This document shows positions 24,849-35,336 of a stretch of DNA of 64,000 nt, piece after piece; position 1 is the stretch's first letter, and each line of letters opens with the position of its first letter. The position numbers were made by a program, and so were the translations under genes. Origin of the DNA: an uncultured Thiotrichaceae bacterium (lineage in GTDB: Bacteria; Pseudomonadota; Gammaproteobacteria; Thiotrichales; Thiotrichaceae); assembly GCA_902727985.1 (NCBI GenBank), contig CACVAY010000129.1, forward strand, positions 1-64,000, given 5' to 3'. Below the pieces are notes generated by a model, which ran no database searches, was not told where the DNA came from, and was given only the letters and a program-made list of their open reading frames with translations.

Positions 24849-27104
24849 TTAATCTTCATATCCATATATCTGTTCTTTGAGGAAGCTTTCAGCACCTGTG
24901 CCGATATTCCCGAGACCTTTGAGTTCGAATTCAATGAAAGTAGCATTGTCATAGGTGATGTTATCAGAGGTAAGATAACGTCTGCCTACAATACGCGTCT
25001 TCCAGCAACAGCTACTATATTCTATACCAGCCAAGACTTCTAAATTGCGGTCATTTTTCAAGTCTCTTTCATAGTTGCCAATCAGTGCCCACTCATCATT
25101 GACAGGTGTTGAGAAGGAAAGTTGCGCTTGCTCAAACTCTTCGTCCAAGTTGCGATAAACAAGGTTGACAACACGGTCTTTAGGGTCTTTGTAATGTAGG
25201 CGTGTTTCATTCAATGACACTTCTTTGGTATCCGTATCCCAATAGGTGCTTGAAATAAAACGTGTGCGTTTACCAATTTCAGAGGAAAGTTCTAACGCGA
25301 GTTCGGAACTACTAGTGGTGTCTGTTGCAAAACCGGGTAGCGTGACACGTCTATCATCGAAGTAGAATATTTGACCGATGCTGGCGGTTAACTTTTCACG
25401 ACCATCTTTGGTGTCGATTAGTCGGCTGGTGAGGGCTGTTGTTAATTGATTTGTATCGCCAATGCGGTCTTTACCCGTAAAGCGGTTTTTCGCGAACAGC
25501 TGGGTCGAGGTGCCAAAACTGGTGGCTGCGGAATCGAATACGGGGATATCTGACTGGTCTTTGTAAGGTGTGTAAGTGTAGAGAAGGCGTGGCTCTAAGG
25601 TCTGAATAACATCCTTTTCGGGTATGTTACGCTCGAAGAATACGCCAGCATCAATGCTTGCAGTAGGTAAGGTTCTGCTAGGGGAATCATTGTCAGAAGT
25701 TGTGTTGTTATCCAGCGAGTACATGGTGTGCCTTAACTCTAAGGAGGGTTCAACATACCAGCTAGCATCGCCAAAGCGTTTTGAACTAAGAGCATTGATA
25801 TCTAAACGTAAGCCTGTTACCGCATCAGTACTGTGAAAATTCACGAGTTCTGTTTCAAAACGGTTTTGAGTATTGTAGAAACCTTTTTCCGGAGCATATC
25901 GAAAGCTTAACTCGGGTAATCGAGAGTAGGGGGGAGAGCTACTATCAAGAATTTGATAATCTTGCAAAGCGGTCGCAAATGTCCAATCATCTTGTGTTCG
26001 ACTAATTTTCAAGGTTCTTTCGAGTGATACGGTGCTTGAGTTTAGCAAAGAATCTCCAAGGTCATCAAAGTAGTCATCGTCCGAGACATTGGTTGCATCA
26101 ATGGTTAATTCTGTATTGTGAGCGAGTTTTGCGTGGTGTTTGATGCTAGTGAGTACTCGGTCTTTATCATCGTAGTTATTGTCACTAGGAAGCATATCGA
26201 GTCTGTATACACCCTCATTCCTTTTGTCTAGATAACGAAATTCCGAATCTACTTTGAGTCCTCTTTGAGTGAGAATGTTAGGGGTTAGTGTGAGGTCGTA
26301 ATTCGATGCAAGGTTGAAATAGTAAGGTAGGCTGATGCTTGTACCTGATTGCGCAGTAATGCCAATTCTTGGTACGAGAAAACCACTTTTACGTTGATTG
26401 TTTAGCGGGAAATCAAAGTAGGGCGAATAAAATATAGGGGTGTTGCCAACTCTGAGGCTCACATTTCTCGCAGTGCCAATTTGTTTGGTATGATCAAGTG
26501 TTATGTCTTCAGCTTTAATGTGCCAGCTTTTCTGGTTGGCAGGACAGGTTGAGAAGGTTGCATCTTCTAAGGTGGTTTTTTCCTTCGCATCCTGTGTTAT
26601 GCGTTTGCTTGCACCATTTCCATCGCCATTCTTCAATTGATAACTCGTATCGAGAATGATTGCCTTATCGGTCGATAACTGTAATTCGAGGGATTGGCTA
26701 TTAATTTGTAGTGTGGGTGTTTGTAATGTGATGTTGTTTTTTGCATCAACCGTTTGTGTTTTTCGGTTGAAAGTTGCTTCGCCCGCGCTTAGAAAGGTTT
26801 GGTTCTGCTGAATCGTAATATTGCCTTTCAGAACAGATGTGCCAGTTTGAGATATTTTTCCTTCATCAGCTTCCAGGTATATGGCTCCGGGAGTTGGATT
26901 GGCAATGCCGGGAACGATAGTGTTCGTATTGACCGCGCAGCTATTTGACCATTGCCCCTCTGCCAAAGCAGGATTGATGCAGAGTACTGAGGTTGCCAAG
27001 AAGGTGAAGAATGTTTGTTTTGAATGATTCAAGTGGGTATTTGAGTAAAGTCGCCAGTGTGTAGAATAGCAGAAACGTACCGCTGTTATTTTTATGATTT
27101 GCAC
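24849..27104 (-). CDS. lptD: LPS-assembly outer membrane protein LptD
   Basis: About 750 aa. An OstA-type beta-jellyroll (IYLEADEGKISQTGTSVLKG, then NRKTQTVDAK) precedes the C-terminal barrel (SPYFDFPLNNQRKSGFLVPR). The family's disulfide cysteines are represented by Cys pairs near the mature N-terminus and SSCCWKTR near the C-terminus. The signal peptide core (TFFTFLATSVLC) begins about 28 residues in, so translation may actually begin at a TTG near 27032. It inserts lipopolysaccharide into the outer leaflet with LptE. Confidence 0.92.
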   Translation of the reverse strand: MQIIKITAVRFCYSTHWRLYSNTHLNHSKQTFFTFLATSVLCINPALAEGQWSNSCAVNTNTIVPGIANPTPGAIYLEADEGKISQTGTSVLKGNITIQQNQTFLSAGEATFNRKTQTVDAKNNITLQTPTLQINSQSLELQLSTDKAIILDTSYQLKNGDGNGASKRITQDAKEKTTLEDATFSTCPANQKSWHIKAEDITLDHTKQIGTARNVSLRVGNTPIFYSPYFDFPLNNQRKSGFLVPRIGITAQSGTSISLPYYFNLASNYDLTLTPNILTQRGLKVDSEFRYLDKRNEGVYRLDMLPSDNNYDDKDRVLTSIKHHAKLAHNTELTIDATNVSDDDYFDDLGDSLLNSSTVSLERTLKISRTQDDWTFATALQDYQILDSSSPPYSRLPELSFRYAPEKGFYNTQNRFETELVNFHSTDAVTGLRLDINALSSKRFGDASWYVEPSLELRHTMYSLDNNTTSDNDSPSRTLPTASIDAGVFFERNIPEKDVIQTLEPRLLYTYTPYKDQSDIPVFDSAATSFGTSTQLFAKNRFTGKDRIGDTNQLTTALTSRLIDTKDGREKLTASIGQIFYFDDRRVTLPGFATDTTSSSELALELSSEIGKRTRFISSTYWDTDTKEVSLNETRLHYKDPKDRVVNLVYRNLDEEFEQAQLSFSTPVNDEWALIGNYERDLKNDRNLEVLAGIEYSSCCWKTRIVGRRYLTSDNITYDNATFIEFELKGLGNIGTGAESFLKEQIYGYED

Positions 27105-27148
27105 AAAATCTCTCCAAAGACAATGAGGCTAATGGAGAGAGATTGTCA

Positions 27149-28378
27149 CTAGTATGCTCTACAAGATGCCTTGTAAGGTTTATTTCCAATTCCCCAGCGA
27201 TATTCTAACGGGGCATGCGGGTCAGAAATAACTTTGTTTTTTTCCAAGTTAATGCGCAGGTCTCGGAGAGACATGTAATAACTCTCCCCTAAACTCATTT
27301 GCACCATACAAAAATCATTAGTCATTTTTGTTTCTCTTGGTGGTGGTGGTTTAGAGCGAAAAATGGTTGCGGCCATAACCTGTGGCATTGAGTTTGAGTC
27401 TTTTTTCCACGTACTATCCAAGTGTATTTTCACTGAGCTGAAGAATGCACGAAGGCGTTTGTCACGGGAAGGTGTAGAATAGTTATCGTATTCTGTTCTG
27501 GTCATGCATTGACGGCCTTTTTTACGAATTTCCTGTAAATGCCACAGGGCATCATAAACATAAACACTTCGATCGTTTGCATACATGCAAAGGGCAATTA
27601 AAAGTCGCATTGTTTTTTCTGGTACAAGCTCAGGACGTTTCCCAAGGCGGCGAGAAATAACATCAGTAAATGCGACATAATTGTATTTTACATCCCTGGC
27701 AATCTTGTATTGTTCTTCATTGTAGCCAGGTTGAGCCTGTCTTGATTTGCGAATATTTTGTGGCTGGATGAAGCGGCGATAGCCATCACTTTTCCCCTTA
27801 TAGTCTTCTGGAACATAAAACGGGAAAGATGCAATGCGTGATAGAAAGCGTGGGGCTTTAGGGGTTGTTGATGCCATTACCTCAGCAACTCCCGTTTCAG
27901 TAATATTAACGATTTGGTATGAATGGACGCCAGGCGCAACATAGACATCACCGGGTTTTAAATCATGCAAGGCAATCGGGTAAGTATCATGGCGTAAGGT
28001 TTTTGTGCTTGTTGTATCAGAGACGTAGTCCATGAATTTACGCATGCGTTTGTCTTCAGGAAGTTTGTCCCATGTACGCATTTTGTTAGTGATTAGTTTG
28101 CCACGTTTATGAGCATTATTGATGACAAACGGTAATTTGTGTTCATAGGAAAAAATCAGGCGCATTAAGTAAACTGCATCTGCGCAGTCGTGTTCTAGTT
28201 TGTAATAAAGGGGTTTCTTATCATCCATAAAGAACTCTTCAGTCCAATTGGCTTTAACCCATTCTTGGTATTTCTTCTCCCAGTTTCTGTCCCATTTGTT
28301 AGTGTCCTTCCAAACAGCAGCTGTTGATGTTCCTGATACAATAAAGAAAAGGAGAGTTGCTAGAATCCTGAAAATCAT
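27149..28378 (-). CDS. Secreted protein of unknown function with Cys/His pair
   Basis: A 409-aa protein with a cleavable signal peptide (residues 1-20). A Cys in EHDCADAVYLMRLIF (Cys65) and a His in DVYVAPGVHSYQIV (His152) are arranged as in NlpC/P60- or CHAP-like papain-fold peptidases. That similarity is only in pattern. The rest is basic, rich in Lys/Arg, with a further Cys pair (C in RQCMTR and in KASCRAY). It is upstream of lptD with a 44-base gap, so it may be co-transcribed and act at the cell envelope. Confidence 0.5.
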   Translation of the reverse strand: MIFRILATLLFFIVSGTSTAAVWKDTNKWDRNWEKKYQEWVKANWTEEFFMDDKKPLYYKLEHDCADAVYLMRLIFSYEHKLPFVINNAHKRGKLITNKMRTWDKLPEDKRMRKFMDYVSDTTSTKTLRHDTYPIALHDLKPGDVYVAPGVHSYQIVNITETGVAEVMASTTPKAPRFLSRIASFPFYVPEDYKGKSDGYRRFIQPQNIRKSRQAQPGYNEEQYKIARDVKYNYVAFTDVISRRLGKRPELVPEKTMRLLIALCMYANDRSVYVYDALWHLQEIRKKGRQCMTRTEYDNYSTPSRDKRLRAFFSSVKIHLDSTWKKDSNSMPQVMAATIFRSKPPPPRETKMTNDFCMVQMSLGESYYMSLRDLRINLEKNKVISDPHAPLEYRWGIGNKPYKASCRAY

Positions 28379-28731
28379 TCTGAGCCCTTATGGTAATAGT
28401 TTGAGTAATGATTAAAAACGATATGCATGTTTAGAGGGTCATGTTCATCAAAAGTTTCTTGCTATTTTGAGATTCATGAAACGGTGTTCATGATTACATA
28501 AGTATTTAGGGAGTTCTACGTCTTAAATGCCAAGAAGCATGCAAAGAAATTTTTCTTTTAAGATTAAAGGCAATGAGTGAACGAACCTCAATGGATAAAT
28601 CATCGTTTAAGCGCCATGAGAAACCAAGCAATACAGTTGTTTATCTGGGTGTATGTGAGGCTTTCGAATGATCTCTGTAAAAGGGCTTGATGATTATTTT
28701 TACGTTTGTGGAGATTTTATTTTCAGGGCAT
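28379..28731. other. Intergenic stretch without a supported gene
   Basis: About 350 bases. The only small frame worth naming is a 32-codon plus-strand ORF at 28573-28671 (MSERTSMDKSSFKRHEK..) with a weak ribosome site; I do not claim it. The left part should carry the promoter of the secreted-protein gene at 28378. Confidence 0.4.
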
Positions 28732-28763
28732 AAAAAAGGCCAGATAAGTCACTGGCCTTTTTT
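28732..28763 (-). terminator. Bidirectional rho-independent terminator
   Basis: A perfect 12-bp stem, AAAAAAGGCCAG and CTGGCCTTTTTT, with an 8-base loop and T-tracts on both strands. It lies 17 bases after the stop of the lipoprotein gene. Confidence 0.9.
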
Positions 28764-28780
28764 ACAGCTGATTTAAAAAA

Positions 28781-29422
28781 TCACTTACGGTTTTGCATGT
28801 ACTTCTGAAGCGCACTGCGAGTTTCAGGAGTTACAACGCCATTGATAGGGCCTCTGTAATAGCCTTTCGCTTTAAGTTTGCGTTGTAGAGCGTGAACATT
28901 TACTTGTGAACCATTTGAACTAGCACCTTTTCTACAGCTGTACTTGTGTGTGTGGTTACGGTTGTTGTACTTGTGAACATGAGTTACAGAATTAGTACAC
29001 TGTGGAACTGCTGGATGCGTGTGAGCCCACTTGTTACCACGTGCAGGAGCTGCCTGACCTTTACAACCATATTTATGGTTGTGAGTAGTGCTACCGTTAG
29101 GGTGCGTGTGAGTAATGGAATCAGTACAGTTAGGCACTGGTGGGTGGGTGTGAGAATTAGCATCTTTAGCTGGCATTGGCGCTGGCGCTGGTGCTGGAAC
29201 TGGAGTTTCTGTCTCAGGAACGTTTTGTACTTGCTGAGATTGTGAAGGTCCTGCAGCTTCTTGTGAAGGTCCTGCTTCTTGTGAAGATCCAGCTACTTGC
29301 TGTGAAGATCCAGCTACTTGTGAGCCTCCATCAACTTGTTGCTGACTACAACCCGTAGCAAATAAACCAGCTAGAGCTAGTGTTGCTATCGATAGAGTAG
29401 ATGTGATTTTCATTGAGTTCAT
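28781..29422 (-). CDS. His-rich lipoprotein with duplicated metal-binding-like repeat and peptidoglycan-binding domain
   Basis: A 213-aa protein. Lipobox FATGC puts the lipidated Cys at 25. Residues 28-90 are a low-complexity Gln/Ser/Gly then Pro/Ala linker. Two copies of a His/Cys repeat follow (91-120 and 134-163), each with HTHP-x-VP-x-C at the start and HKY-x-C at the end. Residues 175-212 are a PG_binding_1 motif (LQRKLKAKGYYRGPINGVV). It appears to be anchored in a membrane and to bind cell wall. The His/Cys repeats suggest metal binding. No homologue name was recognised. Confidence 0.6.
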   Translation of the reverse strand: MNSMKITSTLSIATLALAGLFATGCSQQQVDGGSQVAGSSQQVAGSSQEAGPSQEAAGPSQSQQVQNVPETETPVPAPAPAPMPAKDANSHTHPPVPNCTDSITHTHPNGSTTHNHKYGCKGQAAPARGNKWAHTHPAVPQCTNSVTHVHKYNNRNHTHKYSCRKGASSNGSQVNVHALQRKLKAKGYYRGPINGVVTPETRSALQKYMQNRK

Positions 29423-29773
29423 CCTCTGATAATTTTTTAATAAGTTAAATCGAATTTAATTGGTATAAAAACGAAATTATAGCTTCAAGGTGAGTGGTCT
29501 ACACTCTTCAGCTCAGTGCTAGTGGCCTACCTTCAATTCTAGTAAATATATTCGTTCAATGCCGAAGTTTGCAGGAAAAATCTGCATTGACGGTAGCTTA
29601 AACATTTTTGCGCGCTATTGGAAGGGGTTTGTGTAGAAAAAACAACATTATTTGTATTTCTTTTTTGTTGGTTGATAAGCCGTGCAAGCCTTTATGTATA
29701 AGGCTTGCACGGAGTCTAATTGCTAAAAAAAATAGACTTGATATTTTCAAACAGTCGCTTTTTTGTGCTACGG
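29423..29773. other. Intergenic stretch with a strong hairpin
   Basis: Between metG and the lipoprotein gene. A perfect 12-bp inverted repeat, CCGTGCAAGCCT (29680-29691) and AGGCTTGCACGG (29701-29712), has a 9-base loop but no U-tract. It may be the metG terminator, or a protein site. Otherwise only the AT-rich promoter region of the lipoprotein gene is visible. Confidence 0.55.
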
Positions 29774-31795
29774 CTATTGAATTTTCATGCCGGATTTTGC
29801 TCCGCTATCTGGAGAGAGTAAAAAGATTCCATTGTCGCCTGAGCCAGCAGCTAAAACCATTCCTTCTGAGAGGCCGAAACGCATTTTTCTTGGAGCAAGG
29901 TTGGCTACAACTACCGTTAGTTTTCCGATAAGTTGGTTAGGTTGATATGCATCCTTAATACCTGCAAATACTGTTCGTTTTTCATCTCCAACTGCAAGCG
30001 TTAATTGGAGGAGTTTATCAGCGCCTTCTACCGATTCGGCGTTAATAATTTCAGCGACACGCAGGTCAATTTTAGAAAAATCATGAATATCTATTGTTGA
30101 TGGTGCGGTTTTTTCTTTCTTGTTTGATTTTTTTGTTGGAGTTTTTGCTATTTCAAGCGGTTTTGTGTTTTCTGCAAGCATTGCGTCAATTGAATCCTTT
30201 TCAATACGTTTTAATAGTGGTTTGAATGATGCAATCGAGACATCTAGTAACGGTGTTTGTAAGTCTTCCCATCTAGTGATTGGCTGATTTAAGAATGTTG
30301 CGCTCTGTGCACTAAGTGCTGGCATGACAGGTGTTAAGTAGCAAATAATTGCTCTAAACATATTAATGCCTTGAGTACATACATCTTGTACAGAGGCGAG
30401 TGTGTTCTCATCTTTTGCGAGTACCCATGGCTTTTGTTCATCAATGTATTGATTCGCTGCATCAGCGAGCTTCATGATTTCACGCATTGCTTGACTAAAT
30501 TTACGTTGCTCATAGAAATTGGCAATGGTTTCGGATGCGTCAATGAATTGTTGATATAACTGAGGGTCATGCAGCGATGCTGAAAGCTTATTATCAAACT
30601 TTTTGTTGATGAAGCCGGCGCAGCGAGAAGCAATATTCACCACTTTACCCACTAAATCGCTATTCACTCGTTGTTGGAAGTCCTCAAGGTTCAGATCAAT
30701 ATCTTCCGCAGTGTTGTTGAGTTTTGCCGCATAGTAATAGCGAAGCGGTTCTGCAGGGAGGTGATTCAAGTATGTGCTAGCTTGAATAAAAGTGCCTCGT
30801 GATTTTGACATTTTCTGACCATTGACCGTCAAAAAGCCATGGCAGAAAACACCGGTGGGTGAACGATATCCGCCAGCATTTAATAGTGCAGGCCAGAATA
30901 GTGTGTGGAAATAGGCGATATCTTTACCAATGAAATGATAAACCTCAGCCTCAGAATCCTGATTCCAGAAATCCTCGAAGCTGGCATCATTATTGTCACA
31001 GTAGTTTTTAAAGCTGGCCAAGTAACCGATGGGGGCATCAAGCCAAACATAAAAATACTTGTCTTCTGTTTCAGGAATTTTAAAGCCCCAATAGGGTGCG
31101 TCACGTGAAATATCCCAAGCTTTTAGGTCGGTTTCAAACCATTCGGTCATCTTATTGGCGATTTCTTTTTGTACTGCTCCACTCTCTAAGAAAGAAGAAA
31201 GAAAGTCTTTGAAATCGTTTACTTTGAAAAATAGGTGTTCGGTTTCTTTCTCGGTTGGTGTGCTGCCAGAAACGACAGACACTGCATTTTTTAGTTCTGT
31301 TGTCTCGTAGGTTGAGCCACAAGCTTCACAGTTATCACCATATTGATCGGATGCACCACACTTTGGACATTCGCCTTTAATAAAGCGATCGGGTAAAAAC
31401 ATGTTTGCTTCTGCATCGTATGCTTGTTTGATGGTACGCGATTCGATATGTCCATCTGCTTTTGCCTGAAGATATATGCCCTCCGCAAAGGCTTTATTTT
31501 CATCGGAGTGGGTTGTGTAGTAATTATCGAAAGCAATGTTAAAAGCGCCAAAATCCCTCTGATGTGCTTCGCTCATATCGGCAATGAGTTGTTCTGGTGT
31601 AATGTTTTCTTGCTGAGCGCGCAACATAATTGGTGTGCCATGCGTGTCATCTGCACAAACGTAATAACAAGTATTGCCACGCATACGCTGAAAGCGAGCC
31701 CATATATCCGTTTGGATGTATTCGACTAGATGCCCGAGATGAATATGTCCATTTGCGTAGGGTAAAGCACTCGTTACAAGAATTTTGCGCGTCAT
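29774..31795 (-). CDS. metG: Methionyl-tRNA synthetase
   Basis: A 673-aa enzyme. The HIGH motif is in [10 protein letters not shown] near residue 20, the zinc knuckle in [18 protein letters not shown], and KMSKSRGT marks the catalytic loop. The C-terminal Trbp111-like tRNA-binding domain ([21 protein letters not shown]) is present, giving the long dimeric form. It charges tRNA-Met in the cytosol. Confidence 0.97.
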   Translation of the reverse strand: MTRKILVTSALPYANGHIHLGHLVEYIQTDIWARFQRMRGNTCYYVCADDTHGTPIMLRAQQENITPEQLIADMSEAHQRDFGAFNIAFDNYYTTHSDENKAFAEGIYLQAKADGHIESRTIKQAYDAEANMFLPDRFIKGECPKCGASDQYGDNCEACGSTYETTELKNAVSVVSGSTPTEKETEHLFFKVNDFKDFLSSFLESGAVQKEIANKMTEWFETDLKAWDISRDAPYWGFKIPETEDKYFYVWLDAPIGYLASFKNYCDNNDASFEDFWNQDSEAEVYHFIGKDIAYFHTLFWPALLNAGGYRSPTGVFCHGFLTVNGQKMSKSRGTFIQASTYLNHLPAEPLRYYYAAKLNNTAEDIDLNLEDFQQRVNSDLVGKVVNIASRCAGFINKKFDNKLSASLHDPQLYQQFIDASETIANFYEQRKFSQAMREIMKLADAANQYIDEQKPWVLAKDENTLASVQDVCTQGINMFRAIICYLTPVMPALSAQSATFLNQPITRWEDLQTPLLDVSIASFKPLLKRIEKDSIDAMLAENTKPLEIAKTPTKKSNKKEKTAPSTIDIHDFSKIDLRVAEIINAESVEGADKLLQLTLAVGDEKRTVFAGIKDAYQPNQLIGKLTVVVANLAPRKMRFGLSEGMVLAAGSGDNGIFLLSPDSGAKSGMKIQ

Positions 31796-31964
31796 TGAAA
31801 CCGTCCGATGTAAAGTTAAGGAAGCTATTGTAACGAATCTTATTTTTAATTATTAGATATTATTTGCAGGTTTTAGTTGAGTTGTTTGTGGTGCGAGGGA
31901 TACGGGAGGAAGAGAGAAAGGAAATTGGTGAGGAGCTGAGTCCCCACCAATGCTTAGCAATTAA

Positions 31965-32330
31965 TTACTTCTGTGTAGGTTGAACGGGTGCTTGTGGGGC
32001 AGCAGGAGCTGGTATAGCAGGTGCTTGGTAGCCGTAGCCAGGCTGAGGCATCTGCATTTGTGGGTAGTATGCTGGACCATTGTTGTTAGAGAACATGTTA
32101 TTTGGCATCATTCCACCAAAGCTGTTACCGCCGTAACCATTGTCATCATCAAAGCTGTCCATCATTTCTTCCATCCAGTACATTGGCGTCCATACTGGCC
32201 AGTTGCTTTCATCATAGTAAGGGCCGCTTGGTCCCATTTTCCATTCGCCACCGTTACCGCCAAAGAAATCTGAGCTAGATGCTGTTGAGGTAAGTGCTAG
32301 TAATGCTAATCCGATAAGTGTCTTTTTCAT
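31965..32330 (-). CDS. Small secreted protein resembling sulfur globule proteins
   Basis: A 121-aa protein with a signal peptide (1-19) and a mature part rich in Gly, Asn, Met, Pro, Tyr and Trp. The block GPYYDESNWPVWTPMYWMEE followed by an acidic DSFDDD and a Pro/Ala/Gln tail is like the envelope proteins of periplasmic sulfur globules in purple sulfur bacteria and Thiotrichales. That match rests on composition and on the W-P-x-W-T-P-M-Y-W block as I remember it. If right, the cell stores elemental sulfur. Confidence 0.5.
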   Translation of the reverse strand: MKKTLIGLALLALTSTASSSDFFGGNGGEWKMGPSGPYYDESNWPVWTPMYWMEEMMDSFDDDNGYGGNSFGGMMPNNMFSNNNGPAYYPQMQMPQPGYGYQAPAIPAPAAPQAPVQPTQK

Positions 32331-32492
32331 TGTGAAATCTCCTGAACGATTTAAGTAATGGGGAGAGTCTACCCTAGTATTGTAGAATATTCAAATATTC
32401 TTATATACAAAATGTCATTTGTTCTCTTATGTATTCACTTTGTCTATGCTTAAATGTGCATCTTCAAATATATAGGCAGTAGAGGCTTCGCC

Positions 32493-33164
32493 ATGAATGA
32501 TATTTCTTTAATTACGATAGATGGTTCGGCAGGTTCGGGGAAAGGAACCTTAGCCAAGCGATTATCCCATGAGCTTGAATGGCATTTGTTGGATAGTGGT
32601 GCAATTTATCGTTTGTTGGCATTTGCAGCTTGCAAGAATGGAATAGCTTTGGATGATGAGGCTGCTCTAGTTGCTTTAACGTCAGCTATAAAGATGGAAT
32701 TTATAGCGAAAGGCGGGGCTGAATTAGAAGTTTTGCTAGATGGTGAGGATGTCACAAGGGATATTCGTACCGAAGACTGTGGTTGCAATGCATCAGTATT
32801 AGCAGTGTTGCCAAAAGTTCGAGAAGCACTGCTGGATCGACAGAAGTCTTTTCGTCAAGCGCCAGGTCTGGTTGCAGATGGTCGGGATATGGGGACAGTT
32901 GTTTTTCCAGACGCACCACTTAAAATCTTCTTATTAGCTTCTGCCGAGGTGCGAGCGGAAAGGCGGTTCGGGCAATTGAAAGAAAAGGGTATTGATGCTA
33001 ACATGGATCGTTTGATTCGTGACATAGTTAAAAGAGATGAGAGGGATTGCAATAGGAAGCAAGCGCCTTTGAAGCCTGCTGATGATGCTATTCAGATAGA
33101 TACCGATAAAATGTCTATTGAAGAAGTTTTCAGTAAAGTCTATCAGCTATCGAAGAATCTTTGA
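32493..33164 (+). CDS. cmk: Cytidylate kinase
   Basis: About 223 aa from the ATG at 32493; an upstream in-frame ATG (32454) adds 13 residues outside the family's N-terminus. ITIDGSAGSGKGTLAKRL is the P-loop, LLDSGAIYRLLA and VADGRDMGTVVFP are CMP-binding signatures. It phosphorylates CMP and dCMP. It precedes rpsA, as in most gammaproteobacteria. Confidence 0.95.
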   Translation: MNDISLITIDGSAGSGKGTLAKRLSHELEWHLLDSGAIYRLLAFAACKNGIALDDEAALVALTSAIKMEFIAKGGAELEVLLDGEDVTRDIRTEDCGCNASVLAVLPKVREALLDRQKSFRQAPGLVADGRDMGTVVFPDAPLKIFLLASAEVRAERRFGQLKEKGIDANMDRLIRDIVKRDERDCNRKQAPLKPADDAIQIDTDKMSIEEVFSKVYQLSKNL

Positions 33165-33293
33165 AATTTTACCGTCCTGTGATGTGAATCTCATAAACCA
33201 CAAGATGTTAAGCCGCTCTTACAAGGATGTAGGAGTTGATATTTAACCCGTTAGTACAGAGGACGTTCTAGCGATTTTTAATAGGTCTATATA

Positions 33294-34958
33294 ATGAGTG
33301 AAAGTTTTGCCGAGTTATTTGAAGAAAGTCTCGCCCTGACAGAAATGACGCCAGGGGCTTTAATTAACTCTGTTGTTGTTGATGTGAATCCTGACTTTGT
33401 AACGGTTAGTGCTGGATTGAAATCAGAAGGTGTTATTCCTGCTGAGCAATTCAAAGATGTTAATGGTGAGGTCACGATTCAAGTTGGCGACATCGTTGAA
33501 GTATCTCTTGAAAGTGTTGAAGATGGATTTGGTGAGACCAAACTATCTCGCGAAAAAGCACGTCGTTCACGTGCATGGGAAGTGCTTCATGAAGCCTTCG
33601 AAAATGAAGATATCATCACTGGTATTATCACGGGTAAAGTTAAAGGTGGTTTCACTGTTGAGCTAGGTGCTATCAAAGCATTCTTACCGGGTTCTTTGGT
33701 TGATGTGCGCCCTGTACGTGATACTTCTTATCTTGAAGGTAAAGAAATCGAATTCAAACTTATCAAGCTTGATCAGCGTCGTAATAACGTTGTTGTATCC
33801 CGTCGTGCTGTTGTTGAAGAAGAGTACAGTGCAGAGCGTGAAACATTGCTTGAAAATCTTGAAGAAGGTCAGTCAGTTAAAGGTGTTGTTAAGAACCTTA
33901 CTGACTACGGTGCATTCATCGACCTGGGTGGCATCGACGGTCTTCTACATATCACTGATATGGCGTGGAAGCGTGTTAAGCATCCTTCTGAAGTTGTGCA
34001 AATTGGTGATGAAATTGACGTTAAAGTTCTTAAGTTTGATAAAGAAAAGAGCCGTGTTTCTCTAGGTCTTAAGCAATTGGGTGAAGATCCATGGCAAGAC
34101 CTTATCCGTCGTTACCCTGTTAACACGCATCTATTTGGTAAAGTAAGTAATCTTACTGATTACGGTTGTTTTGTTGAGATTGAAGATGGTGTTGAAGGTT
34201 TGGTTCACGTATCTGAAATGGATTGGACTAACAAAAACGTTAACCCTGCTAAAGTAGTAACTTTGGGTCAGGAAGTTGAAGTTATGATCCTTGATATCGA
34301 TGCAGAACGTCGTCGTATCTCTTTGGGTATGAAGCAGTGTCAAGCCAATCCTTGGGATGACTTCGCTAAGAACTTCAATAAAGGTGATAAAGTTTCAGGT
34401 AACATCAAATCTATCACTGACTTCGGTGTATTCATCGGTCTTGAAGGTGGTATTGACGGTCTTGTACATCTTTCTGATATTTCTTGGGCATTACCAGGTG
34501 AAGAGGCGATCCGTGATTACAAAAAGGGTGATGAGCTAGAAGCTATCGTTCTTGCTGTTGATCCTGAGCGTGAGCGTATTTCTTTGGGTATCAAGCAGAT
34601 GGGGCAAGATCCATTCTCATCATTTGTTGCGGCTAACCCTAAAGGTAGCGCAATTAAAGGTACTGTTATTGAAGTAACACCTAAGATGGCTAAGATTGAC
34701 CTTGGTGATGAGGTTGTTGGTATCCTGCGTGCATCAGAAATCTCGCGCGATCGAGTTGAAGATGTAGGTACTGTGCTGAGCGTTGGTGATGAAGTTGAAG
34801 CTAAGTTTATGGGTGTTGACAGAAAGTCACATTCAATCAACTTATCTATCAAGTCAAAAGAAGCTGATGATCACAATCAGGCTGTGAAGGATTATAGTAA
34901 GACTGAATCTGCTGCTACATCTCTTGGAGATATCTTCAAGGAGCAAATGAACGATTAG
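33294..34958 (+). CDS. rpsA: 30S ribosomal protein S1
   Basis: A 554-aa protein with six S1 OB-fold repeats. The third to sixth are seen most clearly in [51 protein letters not shown] and [17 protein letters not shown]. It binds mRNA on the 30S subunit and promotes translation initiation. Length matches E. coli (557). A terminator follows 17 bases after the stop. Confidence 0.97.
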   Translation: MSESFAELFEESLALTEMTPGALINSVVVDVNPDFVTVSAGLKSEGVIPAEQFKDVNGEVTIQVGDIVEVSLESVEDGFGETKLSREKARRSRAWEVLHEAFENEDIITGIITGKVKGGFTVELGAIKAFLPGSLVDVRPVRDTSYLEGKEIEFKLIKLDQRRNNVVVSRRAVVEEEYSAERETLLENLEEGQSVKGVVKNLTDYGAFIDLGGIDGLLHITDMAWKRVKHPSEVVQIGDEIDVKVLKFDKEKSRVSLGLKQLGEDPWQDLIRRYPVNTHLFGKVSNLTDYGCFVEIEDGVEGLVHVSEMDWTNKNVNPAKVVTLGQEVEVMILDIDAERRRISLGMKQCQANPWDDFAKNFNKGDKVSGNIKSITDFGVFIGLEGGIDGLVHLSDISWALPGEEAIRDYKKGDELEAIVLAVDPERERISLGIKQMGQDPFSSFVAANPKGSAIKGTVIEVTPKMAKIDLGDEVVGILRASEISRDRVEDVGTVLSVGDEVEAKFMGVDRKSHSINLSIKSKEADDHNQAVKDYSKTESAATSLGDIFKEQMND

Positions 34959-34974
34959 TAATCGTTTCTTGTTT

Positions 34975-35009
34975 AAAAAGCCCGCACGTTGAATGTAGCG
35001 GGCTTTTTT
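34975..35009 (+). terminator. Rho-independent terminator of rpsA
   Basis: An 11-bp stem AAAAAGCCCGC / GCGGGCTTTTT with a 12-base loop, ending in six T. Confidence 0.93.
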
Positions 35010-35336
35010 GTGTCTGAATGTTTTCTCTGGCAAGAATTCTCCCCTGAAATCGCCAAATACACGTTTTAACAAGACTTTTTAATATATTTTGCATTCAAAA
35101 GGCTTCTCTATAAGCCTCGAAGAGGGTTATAATGTTGCTATAACTAGATCAATGAAATTGACATGCGAGTACAGAGCATTCGGGGGTTTTAGGACTGATG
35201 CGTATCAGCAACAGAAAAGTTTTAAACCTACTAGGCCAGCGCGTAGTAATAATTGTTCTTAATTTTCTTGATGAATGTTTAAGCATGATTTATAACGCGT
35301 TACACTGTATATACATATCCATAGGGAGTGGGCAGT
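35010..35336 (+). other. rpsA-ihfB intergenic region
   Basis: About 325 bases with no supported gene. It must hold the ihfB promoter; I see AT-rich candidate elements but none I would single out. Confidence 0.4.

Noticed and set aside
24830-24952. N-terminal extension of surA
   Set aside because: It overlaps lptD coding sequence and would bury the signal peptide.
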